In this document: positions 1 through 6,981 of the stretch, piece by piece
Layout of the letters: each line of letters begins with the position of its first letter
How positions within the stretch are numbered: the first letter of the stretch is position 1
From: Alphaproteobacteria bacterium
GTDB lineage: Bacteria > Pseudomonadota > Alphaproteobacteria > Puniceispirillales > Puniceispirillaceae
NCBI GenBank assembly: GCA_011522945.1
Contig: WTHY01000132.1
Location: 1-16,045 of the forward strand
Direction of reading: 5' to 3'
DNA: 16,045 bases
Translations under genes and position numbers: made by a program
Notes under the pieces: model-generated
Database searches by the model: none
Told to the model about the DNA's origin: nothing
What the model saw: only the letters and a program-made list of their open reading frames with translations

Positions 1-912
1 GATAAAGCCGGCACAAGGTGGCGCTTCGCCATAATTCCACTTGGTGGCTATATTAAAATGCGCGGGGATGAAAATGCAGCGAGCATGCCCTCGGCTTCAG
101 CTAAATCACTGGTGGGTAGCTTCGAGACTGCACGTCTCAGCGCAAAAATGGCAATTATTGCTGCTGGCCCAATTGCCAATTTCCTACTTGCAATACTCTT
201 ATTTGCTTTTGTTTATATGGGTGTTGGCAAGGGGTTTATTCCAGCCGATATCGGCGAGGTGATGCCAGATAGCGCTGCAGAGCAGGCAGGATTATTAGAG
301 GGAGACCGTGTCTTAACAGTAGATGGCCGCAAAATCCGCGATTTTGGTGATTTGCGTGGCGCTGTTTTTGAGGCGCCAGGAAAGCCATTAACGCTGACAG
401 TTGATAGGTCTGGAATTATCATTCCGATCGATGTAACCCCAGAATCTATTTGGAATGCAGATCTGTCTTTGAATATTGGCAGGCTTGGTGTCATTTCATC
501 AGGGGGGGAGTGGCGCAGGCTCGGTGTTGCCGAAGCATTAGGAACAGCAACTGTAGATACTGTCTATTTAACCCATGATTTCCTTCGTGGCCTAAAAAGA
601 ATGATAACAGGAAATATTCAGCGTGGCGAAATAGGTGGCCCTGTGCGCATTGCTGAATTGACAACAGATGCCTGGAAGCAAGGCGTAACAGCCTTTACAG
701 TGTTCATGGCACTGATTTCGATAAATTTAGGGCTTATGAATCTATTGCCAATACCGCCACTTGATGGTGGCCATTTGCTGTTTTTCACTGTTGAAGCCAT
801 AACTGGCCGGCCAGTTCCAGATGTCGTTAAATTACAAATCATGCGCCTTGGTATTGCTTTTGTTCTATCATTAATGGTTGTTGTTACGATATTTGATATT
901 TTGCCAATATAG
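1..912 (+). CDS. rseP: RIP metalloprotease RseP (site-2 protease), 3' part
   Basis: Intramembrane zinc metalloprotease of the S2P family (RseP/YaeL). In the family it cleaves anti-sigma factors and remnant signal peptides in the inner membrane. The reading frame is open from base 1, so the gene starts upstream and the HExxH zinc site lies outside the window; 303 residues are visible. Visible hallmarks are the IPLGGYIKMRGDE segment just after the missing active site (about bases 40-75), a membrane segment around 145-225, one PDZ domain (about 250-430, starting GEVMPDSAAEQAG), and the second catalytic motif NLLPIPPLDGGH, whose Asp codon is at 763-765 and supplies a zinc ligand in this family. 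A last membrane helix (about 845-905) ends the protein. Only one PDZ domain is apparent, whereas E. coli RseP has two. bamA follows 95 bases downstream, the usual alphaproteobacterial order. A run of seven G (502-508) lies in frame after the PDZ domain. Confidence 0.95.
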   Translation, partial: DKAGTRWRFAIIPLGGYIKMRGDENAASMPSASAKSLVGSFETARLSAKMAIIAAGPIANFLLAILLFAFVYMGVGKGFIPADIGEVMPDSAAEQAGLLEGDRVLTVDGRKIRDFGDLRGAVFEAPGKPLTLTVDRSGIIIPIDVTPESIWNADLSLNIGRLGVISSGGEWRRLGVAEALGTATVDTVYLTHDFLRGLKRMITGNIQRGEIGGPVRIAELTTDAWKQGVTAFTVFMALISINLGLMNLLPIPPLDGGHLLFFTVEAITGRPVPDVVKLQIMRLGIAFVLSLMVVVTIFDILPI

Positions 913-935
913 AGCCGTTATGAAAGTTACTTTGA

Positions 936-945
936 AATAGCTATT
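936..945. repeat. 10-bp palindrome AATAGCTATT upstream of bamA
   Basis: AATAGCTATT is a perfect palindrome. With flanking bases it reads TTGAAATAGCTATTCAA, symmetrical except for one extra A. It lies just upstream of the candidate bamA -35 box, where an operator could sit. No regulator is recognised; it may be chance in AT-rich intergenic DNA. Confidence 0.3.
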
Positions 946-949
946 CAAT

Positions 950-979
950 TTTACTTTTAGGACATGGGTTGACTATACT
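950..979 (+). promoter_or_regulatory. Candidate promoter for bamA operon
   Basis: A TTTACT hexamer (950-955, 4 of 6 matches to TTGACA) and TATACT (974-979, 5 of 6 matches to TATAAT) are separated by 18 bases, with bamA starting 28 bases further on. This could give the bamA-skp-lpx operon its own sigma-70-type promoter in addition to read-through from rseP. Based on consensus matching only. Confidence 0.35.
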
Positions 980-1007
980 AAGTAAGTAATCTTGGAGAGA
1001 TGGACCG

Positions 1008-3281
1008 ATGCGGCTTTTTGCAAACTTATTGATTATCATTACGTTATTCTGTGCACCATTGCAGAGTATGGCGCAGACTAATGGTAGTTCGGTGGAGATC
1101 ACTGAAATTTCTGTGTCTGGTAATCAACGCGTGTCCCCAAGCACTGTCCTTGCATATCTTCCCATAAAGGTAGGTGATAGGATTGAGACGGACGCGCTTA
1201 ACATCGCGATAGAACGGCTATTTGCAACAAAGTTATTTAGTGATGTCTCCGTCTCCATAGATGGTTCAATTCTGCGAATAGACCTGGCAGAAAACCCGAT
1301 TGTAAATAGAGTGAATATCGAAGGTAATGATGTACTCTCTGACGAGAGGCTTCTTGCTGAATTAGATATTCAACCACGTCGTATTTATTCGCAGCAGTTG
1401 GCAATCGAAGGCACGCAAAAATTACTCGATTTTTACCGGTTATCTGGCCGTTATGCTGCTGTCATCGAACCTAAAATCATCCGACTTGAAAATAACCGGG
1501 TAGATTTAATTTTTGAAGTGGATGAGGGGCCTCTTATTAAAATTTCCCGTATTAAATTTTCCGGGAACCAAAATTTTTCAGACAGAGCTCTCCGTCAGAT
1601 CATTTCCAGCCGCCAGGAACGGTGGTGGGCCTTTTTAGCCTCAAATGATAAATATGACGAAAATAGGCTCAATTTTGATGTTCGTTTGCTGCGTCAATTT
1701 TATTTGAATAGGGGATATGCAGATATTTCTGTGAAACGTGTCCAAGGCGGCCTTCTTCCAAACCGGTCAGGCTTCGTTATTACGTTCGAAATAGAAGAAG
1801 GTCCTCAATATACCTTAAATGATATCGGCATCGTGTCTGAAATAGATGGTGCAGATTTGGAGACGCTTCGCGCAGAAATTAACCTGGAGCAGGGGGATGT
1901 CTATGATGTCCGGCTGTTAGAAGAGGGGTTGCTTAACATTACAAATGCGCTTGGTACGCTAGGTTATGCGTTTGTTAATGTAGAACCTAACGTAACAACC
2001 AATCCTGATACCGGCACACTCGACATAGATATTTCTATCGGCTCTGCCCAGAAAAACTATGTTGAGCGCATTAATATTATAAATAACTCACGCACATTGG
2101 ATAGCGTTATACGTCGCGAAATGGCCCTTATTGAGGGAGACGCTTTCAACTCGCTAAAGCTTGAGAGCTCTGTCCGCAATATTCGTAACTTAGGGTATTT
2201 CCGCAACACAGATGTGCGCACGATACAGGGTAGTTCTCCTGAACAATCAGTTATTGAAATTGATGTAGAAGAGCAATCTACTGGTGATTTATCTCTTGGT
2301 CTTGGCTATTCAAGCCTTGATAAAACTAGCCTTACCTTCGGTATTAACGAGCGTAATTTCCTTGGTACTGGCCGAAAAGCAACATTTTCAACCTCGCTAT
2401 CTGATACCTCGACAGATATTCGTATTGGGTTAACTGAGCCATATTTCTTAGGAAGAGATCTAAGAGCCTCTTTCGAGGTTTTTAATGACAAGACAGAATC
2501 CGGCACCACAACAGTTGAAAATACTGGCTTTGATCTTGGCGTTGGATTTTCTGCTGCAAATGATGTGTATCATCGAATTAATTATAGCCTTGCAACAGCC
2601 AAGACATCTGAATCCGCCTCATCAAAGGCAACATCGAAGTCTGGCGAAAATGGCGAAACGCGCCTAAGCTCCTCTGTGCAATATGTTGTCGGGGTGGATA
2701 AGCTTGATAACAGATTTGACCCAACAAGTGGCTACCTTGTTGAACTCTCTGAAACCTATTCAGGCTTGGCAGGTGAAGTGACCTATCTAAGGTCACAGGT
2801 ACGTGCATCATATTTCAAGCCATTAATGTTTAATCGTCTTATCTTTGGGTTGCGCGGTCGGGCAGGCTATATTGATGGTCTTGGTGATCCTATTACACGT
2901 TCGAACAGATTTACGCTTGGGGGGCGTTCTGTCCGCGGCTTCGCAGGCGGTGGTATCGGTCCTGTTGACACCGGAACCAAATCTGCTGTGGGTGGTAATC
3001 AGTTCTATACAGGCAGTGTCGAGGCTGTATCTGATTTAGGGTTCAGCAAAGATTTAGGCCTGCGTTGGACTGTCTTTACAGATTTTGGATCTCTTTACAA
3101 AGTTGATGATGCCACTGGTATAACAGGTGCGAATGACAATAAGCTGCGTCAGTCTTTGGGCTTTGGGTTCTATTGGGACACGGCGATTGGACCTTTATCA
3201 TTTACATGGACAGATGCGATTTCTAGTGCAACACATGATAAGACGAAAAGGTTCCAATTCTCAATTGGGACACGGTTCTAA
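1008..3281 (+). CDS. bamA: Outer membrane protein assembly factor BamA
   Basis: Core subunit of the BAM complex, which folds and inserts beta-barrel proteins into the outer membrane (Omp85 family). The 757-residue length is typical. A signal peptide covers residues 1-22, with likely cleavage after S-M-A before Q23. Five POTRA domains follow (roughly 28-97, 98-175, 176-267, 268-350 and 351-425), each opening with a beta strand such as ITEISVSGNQRV or VNRVNIEGNDVL. The C-terminal 16-strand barrel (about 430-757) contains the conserved loop-6 VRGF motif at residues 642-645 and ends in the aromatic signature FSIGTRF. The ATG at 1008 is preceded by GGAG at 994-997 with 10 bases of spacing. The skp-like gene starts 12 bases after its stop, so the two are probably cotranscribed. 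No sign of truncation or frameshift. Confidence 0.97.
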   Translation: MRLFANLLIIITLFCAPLQSMAQTNGSSVEITEISVSGNQRVSPSTVLAYLPIKVGDRIETDALNIAIERLFATKLFSDVSVSIDGSILRIDLAENPIVNRVNIEGNDVLSDERLLAELDIQPRRIYSQQLAIEGTQKLLDFYRLSGRYAAVIEPKIIRLENNRVDLIFEVDEGPLIKISRIKFSGNQNFSDRALRQIISSRQERWWAFLASNDKYDENRLNFDVRLLRQFYLNRGYADISVKRVQGGLLPNRSGFVITFEIEEGPQYTLNDIGIVSEIDGADLETLRAEINLEQGDVYDVRLLEEGLLNITNALGTLGYAFVNVEPNVTTNPDTGTLDIDISIGSAQKNYVERINIINNSRTLDSVIRREMALIEGDAFNSLKLESSVRNIRNLGYFRNTDVRTIQGSSPEQSVIEIDVEEQSTGDLSLGLGYSSLDKTSLTFGINERNFLGTGRKATFSTSLSDTSTDIRIGLTEPYFLGRDLRASFEVFNDKTESGTTTVENTGFDLGVGFSAANDVYHRINYSLATAKTSESASSKATSKSGENGETRLSSSVQYVVGVDKLDNRFDPTSGYLVELSETYSGLAGEVTYLRSQVRASYFKPLMFNRLIFGLRGRAGYIDGLGDPITRSNRFTLGGRSVRGFAGGGIGPVDTGTKSAVGGNQFYTGSVEAVSDLGFSKDLGLRWTVFTDFGSLYKVDDATGITGANDNKLRQSLGFGFYWDTAIGPLSFTWTDAISSATHDKTKRFQFSIGTRF

Positions 3282-3293
3282 GGGAGCATGCCT

Positions 3294-3860
3294 ATGAAAC
3301 AGCTGGCATATTGCCTTGTTTTACTGGCCAGTCTCCTCTTGCCGCAGCCTTTGTTCGCGCAAGACACTGATCCTTATCCTGAATTTCAAATAAAACGTAT
3401 TGGGTTTGTAGATTTAAATGCCGTTTTGCGTGATGCACAGGCAACGGAGACGGTTCGAAATCTGTTAGATGAAAAACGTGCTGAATTTGAAGAAGAATTC
3501 ACTAAAAAAGAAGCTGAATTGTTAGAATTGGAGCGGGCTTTACAGGCAGAACGCTCGGATATGTCTGAGCAGGAATTTGCGGATGCAGTCAGAGAGTTCC
3601 AGCAAAATGTGTCAATTGTTCAACGTGATATTCAAACAAAGCGTCAAGCGCTTGATAAGGCGTTTCAAGACTCTCAGGACTCCCTAAAGACCATAGCGAT
3701 TGAGGTGATTAAAGATTATTCAGGCGAAGCTTTAATCGACGCTATTTTTGACAGAAATAGTGCAATTATTTTTCGACAGGAGCTTGATATAACAGCTCCT
3801 GTTCTAGAGCGGTTGAATGAGCGGACAAAGAATGCGCGTCTCATCTCAAATACAGAATAA
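3294..3860 (+). CDS. skp: OmpH/Skp family periplasmic chaperone
   Basis: Periplasmic holdase that binds unfolded outer-membrane proteins on the way to BamA. The start at 3294 (MKQLAYC) is preferred over the in-frame ATG at 3288: GGGAG at 3282-3286 lies 7 bases before 3294 but only 1 base before 3288. The 188-residue product has a signal peptide (residues 1-22, cleavage after P-L-F-A), then the family's beta strand IGFVDLNAVLRDAQA. A long charged region rich in Glu, Lys and Gln (about residues 60-125) matches the coiled-coil tentacles of Skp trimers. The C-terminal helix-strand segment ends in a tail about 10-15 residues longer than usual. The gene sits between bamA and lpxD, its normal place, and ends 4 bases before the preferred lpxD start. 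Family assignment is firm; chaperone function is inferred from the family. Confidence 0.9.
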   Translation: MKQLAYCLVLLASLLLPQPLFAQDTDPYPEFQIKRIGFVDLNAVLRDAQATETVRNLLDEKRAEFEEEFTKKEAELLELERALQAERSDMSEQEFADAVREFQQNVSIVQRDIQTKRQALDKAFQDSQDSLKTIAIEVIKDYSGEALIDAIFDRNSAIIFRQELDITAPVLERLNERTKNARLISNTE

Positions 3861-3864
3861 ATTT

Positions 3865-5352
3865 ATGGTTGATGCACGTTTTTTTAGAGCGGATAAGCCA
3901 CTTTCATTAGCTGATATTTGTCAGACCACGGAAGGCGCTCTTGTCTTTGGTGTGTCTGAGGCATTAGTCCATAAAGTAGCATCGTCTAATAGTGTGAAAG
4001 CTGGAGAGGCTTGCTTTGTAGCTGATAGTCAGCATGCACGGCTACTACCTCCGAAATCTGCTGCAATTGTTTTAACTAAGGAAGAATTGGTCTCTCATAT
4101 TGATGGTGCCTCTGCTGTAATAGTTGTATCTAATCCAAGATTAGCCTTTGCGCAGCTATCATCAGCCTTGGTTTCTAATATATCAGAGATGCAAGATATG
4201 CGGCATTTGGCATCAATTGATGCAAGCGCTACCATAGATAGCTCTGCCATCATTGGGCCATTCAGCACCATAGCTGCCGGGGTTGTAATTGGAAAAGATG
4301 TTGTTTTAGAGCCATCTGTATTTATTGGGGCTGGTGTTGAAATAGGTGATGGCTGTCATATCGGAAGCCATGCACATATTGAGACATGTGTGTTAGGGCA
4401 GTCTGTTTCCGTTGGTGCACAATCGGTGATTGGCAAGTCTGGTTTTGGGTTTGAAATGACTGACGCCGGGGCTGTCAAAATACCGCATCATGGACGGGTT
4501 TTAATTGGGCATAATTGCACAATAGGAGCGAATTGCACGATTGATCGTGGTGTCATGGAAGATACGGTACTTGGCGACTCTGTTATGATTGATAATTTGG
4601 TCCAAATTGCACACAATGTGCAGATTGGTGACAGGTCTATAATTCTGGCGCAAACTGGCATTGCTGGCAGTGCTGTGATTGGCTCTGATTGCATTATAGC
4701 AGCACAGGTTGGCATAAAGGATCATATTGAAATTACCTCAAAAACCGTGATTTTGTCACGTTCAGCCGTGACAAAATCTATCAATCAGCCTGGCACATAT
4801 GCCGGTTTTCCGGCGCAGATTGCTAAAGATGAATGGCGCGAACAAGCTAGCTTAAGACAGTTGGTCAAAATGAGATATGGTAAAGGAAAAGCGATGACTG
4901 ATACAAGCCTGGATATGACATATGTGGATATTGAGAACGCTATCCCGCATCGCCCGCCATTTTTGTTGATTGACCGTGTTGTTGATATCGTTCCTGGTGA
5001 ATCTGCAACTGGCATAAAATGTGTTTCTGGTGGTGAGCCATATTTTGTTGGTCATTTTCCAGGCAATCCAGTGTTGCCTGGGGTTCTAATTGTTGAGGCT
5101 ATGGCACAAACAGCAGCATGTCTTGTCGCACGCACTTTTCCTGAGAAAACAGATGGTATGCTAGTATTTTTGACCACGGTTGATAAAACTAAATTCCGTC
5201 AGCCTATTCGCCCTGGCGATAGAGCAGAATTAAAAGTGTCGAAAACAGGTGGTAAATCTAGCCTGTGGAAATTCCAAGGTGAGGCAGTTGTTGATGGCAA
5301 GGTTGTCACAACCGCAGAATTCTCTGCCATGATCGTACCTGCAGACAAATAG
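3865..5352 (+). CDS. lpxD-fabZ: Bifunctional fusion: LpxD UDP-3-O-acylglucosamine N-acyltransferase + FabZ 3-hydroxyacyl-ACP dehydratase
   Basis: One open frame encodes two complete enzymes. Residues 1-343 are LpxD, the third lipid A step, which transfers an (R)-3-hydroxyacyl chain from ACP to the glucosamine nitrogen. It has an N-terminal uridine-binding domain, a left-handed parallel beta-helix of hexapeptide repeats, and the catalytic His at H250 in VQIAHN (E. coli H239). Residues 344-495 are FabZ, the hot-dog-fold dehydratase of fatty acid synthesis, with catalytic H397 in GHFPGNP and E411 in LIVEAMAQ, 14 apart as in E. coli FabZ. No stop codon lies between them; the join is at the natural LpxD end (KMRYGKGKA) directly followed by the FabZ methionine at 4894. 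The ATG at 3865 is chosen because MVDARFF matches usual LpxD N-termini. In-frame ATGs at 3817 and 3832 overlap skp and would add 16 or 11 residues. There is no clear ribosome site at 3865, so coupling to skp translation is likely. Confidence 0.9.
   Translation: MVDARFFRADKPLSLADICQTTEGALVFGVSEALVHKVASSNSVKAGEACFVADSQHARLLPPKSAAIVLTKEELVSHIDGASAVIVVSNPRLAFAQLSSALVSNISEMQDMRHLASIDASATIDSSAIIGPFSTIAAGVVIGKDVVLEPSVFIGAGVEIGDGCHIGSHAHIETCVLGQSVSVGAQSVIGKSGFGFEMTDAGAVKIPHHGRVLIGHNCTIGANCTIDRGVMEDTVLGDSVMIDNLVQIAHNVQIGDRSIILAQTGIAGSAVIGSDCIIAAQVGIKDHIEITSKTVILSRSAVTKSINQPGTYAGFPAQIAKDEWREQASLRQLVKMRYGKGKAMTDTSLDMTYVDIENAIPHRPPFLLIDRVVDIVPGESATGIKCVSGGEPYFVGHFPGNPVLPGVLIVEAMAQTAACLVARTFPEKTDGMLVFLTTVDKTKFRQPIRPGDRAELKVSKTGGKSSLWKFQGEAVVDGKVVTTAEFSAMIVPADK
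4749..4778. repeat. Perfect 12-bp inverted repeat inside lpxD part
   Basis: GATTTTGTCACG (4749-4760) and CGTGACAAAATC (4767-4778) are exact reverse complements with a 6-base loop TTCAGC. The repeat lies in the last beta-helix coil of LpxD, about 115 bases before the FabZ methionine. The encoded residues align with normal LpxD, so it is not an inserted element. It is not followed by a T run, so a simple terminator is unlikely. Confidence 0.75.
4882..4896 (+). promoter_or_regulatory. Possible internal ribosome binding site and start for free FabZ
   Basis: AAAGGA (4882-4887) lies 6 bases before an in-frame ATG (4894-4896) that is exactly where an ordinary fabZ gene begins (MTDTSLDMTY, then the family's IPHRPPFLLIDRV). 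Initiation here would give a normal 152-residue FabZ in addition to the fusion. Whether it is used cannot be told from sequence. Confidence 0.45.
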
Positions 5353-5364
5353 GGTGCGTATATA

Positions 5365-6156
5365 ATGTCAGCTCTCATTCACCCAACAGCAATTATTGAC
5401 CCAAAGGCCCAGCTCGGTGTGAATGTATCTGTTGGTGCCTTTAGCATGGTCCATGCAGATAGTATTCTGCATGATGGTGTAACCTTGCATTCTCATGTAG
5501 TTATTGAGGGTGGCACTGAGATTGGTAATAATACAGAAATTTATCCGTTCGCCGTTTTAGGAAAGGCACCTCAACATGTAAAATATGCAGGCGAGCCTTC
5601 AACCTTAGTCATTGGTGCCCGCAATATCATTAGAGAGCATGTAACGATGCATCGTGGTACTGAGGTTGGCAATATGACAACTGTGATTGGTGATGACGGG
5701 TTCTTTATGGTTGGCTCGCATGTTGCCCATGACTGTATTGTTGGTAATAACGCTATTTTCGCTAATGGTGTCGGCGTAGGTGGCCATGTAGAAATTGGTA
5801 ATTTTGTTACCATGGGTGGTTTTAGTGCAGTGCATCAATTTGTAAGGATTGGTGATTTTGCGATGGTTGGCGGAAAGGCAACTGTTCTTCGTGATGTTAT
5901 CCCTTATGGAATTGTTTCAGGTGAGCAAGCATTTTTAAATGGTTTGAATTTAGTCGGTCTGAAACGTCGCGGTTTTGATAAAGCAGCACTTTCAGAGCTT
6001 AGGGAGACTTATAAACAGCTATTTGAAGGAGAGGGAACCTTCGACCAGCGTCTTCATATTTTGAGTGAGCAGACAAATACGGACACCGTGCAGAAGCTCG
6101 TTGATTTTATAAGAACAGGAAATGCACGCAATCTTTGTCAGCCGGAATTGCGTTAG
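5365..6156 (+). CDS. lpxA: LpxA, acyl-ACP--UDP-N-acetylglucosamine O-acyltransferase
   Basis: First enzyme of lipid A synthesis: it moves an (R)-3-hydroxyacyl chain from ACP to the 3-OH of UDP-GlcNAc in the cytoplasm, acting as a homotrimer. The 263-residue product is the family's usual size. It has a left-handed beta-helix of hexapeptide repeats (about residues 5-190) and a C-terminal helical domain beginning at the conserved GLNLVGLKRRGF. The catalytic base is H122 in VAHDC (E. coli H125); EHVTMHRGT and AVHQF are also conserved. G170 in MVGG aligns with E. coli G173, the acyl-chain ruler; glycine there permits a C14 chain in E. coli, whereas the C10-specific Pseudomonas enzyme has methionine. 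The ATG is 12 bases after the lpxD-fabZ stop, with a weak AGGG upstream. lpxI follows after 3 bases, so this is clearly one operon. Confidence 0.97.
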   Translation: MSALIHPTAIIDPKAQLGVNVSVGAFSMVHADSILHDGVTLHSHVVIEGGTEIGNNTEIYPFAVLGKAPQHVKYAGEPSTLVIGARNIIREHVTMHRGTEVGNMTTVIGDDGFFMVGSHVAHDCIVGNNAIFANGVGVGGHVEIGNFVTMGGFSAVHQFVRIGDFAMVGGKATVLRDVIPYGIVSGEQAFLNGLNLVGLKRRGFDKAALSELRETYKQLFEGEGTFDQRLHILSEQTNTDTVQKLVDFIRTGNARNLCQPELR

Positions 6157-6159
6157 CCT

Positions 6160-6981
6160 ATGGGTAGAATAGCCGTTATCGCAGGGCAGGGGGATCACCC
6201 ACATAAACTGGCTGAAGCGCTTGTAAAACAAGGGCAAAACCCTTTAGTGATTTTACTGCTTGGACAAGCAGATGCCGATTTTGATAAGTTTGAGACGGCT
6301 AAATTTCCGGTAGGACAAGTAAGAAAAATTATCTCAACATTGAAAATGCATGGTTGTGATAGGCTTGTCATGGCTGGAAAAGTGACACGGCCCGCTATGT
6401 CTGAATTTAAGCCAGATGCTACGGCTGTGAAACTATTAGGATCACTCATCTTCTCTGGTGATAATGCCATCTTAGATGCTTTAAGACACCATCTTGAGAA
6501 AGAAGGCCTGCAGGTAGAGGATGCAGAGCAGTATTTACCCCGCAGCACATTGCCTAAAGGCTATATCTATGGTGATGCCCCTGCCGATACTGTTCGCAGA
6601 GATATAAAGCTAGGCATTCAGGCGCTTGCTCAAATGGATGGGCTCGATATCGGGCAAGGACTTGTTATGCAAGCTGGGCGTATCTTATCTGTGGAGGCAG
6701 CAGAGGGGACTGATAAGCTGCTATCCAGAACAGCAGACTTTGTTGACCCAGGCGGAACACCAGCTGTTTTTGTAAAAATGTCGAAGCAATCTCAAGATAA
6801 GTCTCAGGATGCACCCAGTTTTGGACTAAAAACATTGGAAGAAATGGCTGCAGCAGGCATCTATTATGCCGCCTTTGAGGCTGAACAGTGCCGTGCCCTT
6901 GAGAGCTTGTCTGAAATTGAGGCAAAGGCGAAGGATTTAGGCATAGTCATTATATCTATAGAGTATGAGGCGCGTGTATGA
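6160..6981 (+). CDS. lpxI: LpxI, UDP-2,3-diacylglucosamine diphosphatase
   Basis: Fourth lipid A step: hydrolyses UDP-2,3-diacylglucosamine to lipid X and UMP. LpxI (DUF1009) replaces the unrelated LpxH in most alphaproteobacteria. The 273-residue product opens with IAVIAGQGDHP, typical of the N-terminal domain. It contains VMAGKVTRP (about 70-78) in place of the family's GxVxRP, and the C-terminal core GQGLVMQ and SVEAAEGTDKLL. The acidic motif S-Q-D-K-S-Q-D-A-P-S-F-G has D213 and D217; D217 probably corresponds to the catalytic Asp (D225) of Caulobacter LpxI, an alignment made by eye. The gene lies between lpxA and lpxB as expected, and its stop overlaps the lpxB start in ATGA, implying translational coupling. 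Function rests on the family and its position in the pathway cluster. Confidence 0.93.
   Translation: MGRIAVIAGQGDHPHKLAEALVKQGQNPLVILLLGQADADFDKFETAKFPVGQVRKIISTLKMHGCDRLVMAGKVTRPAMSEFKPDATAVKLLGSLIFSGDNAILDALRHHLEKEGLQVEDAEQYLPRSTLPKGYIYGDAPADTVRRDIKLGIQALAQMDGLDIGQGLVMQAGRILSVEAAEGTDKLLSRTADFVDPGGTPAVFVKMSKQSQDKSQDAPSFGLKTLEEMAAAGIYYAAFEAEQCRALESLSEIEAKAKDLGIVIISIEYEARV

Noticed and set aside
3817..3864. Longer lpxD N-terminus from ATG at 3817 or 3832
   Set aside because: The extra residues (MSGQRMRVSSQIQNKF) overlap skp in another frame and do not look like LpxD, whose usual start matches MVDARFF at 3865.
6195..6548. 117-codon open frame on the minus strand inside lpxI
   Set aside because: It is a shadow of lpxI in another frame, with low-complexity Ser/Pro-rich sequence, no ribosome site and no recognisable family.
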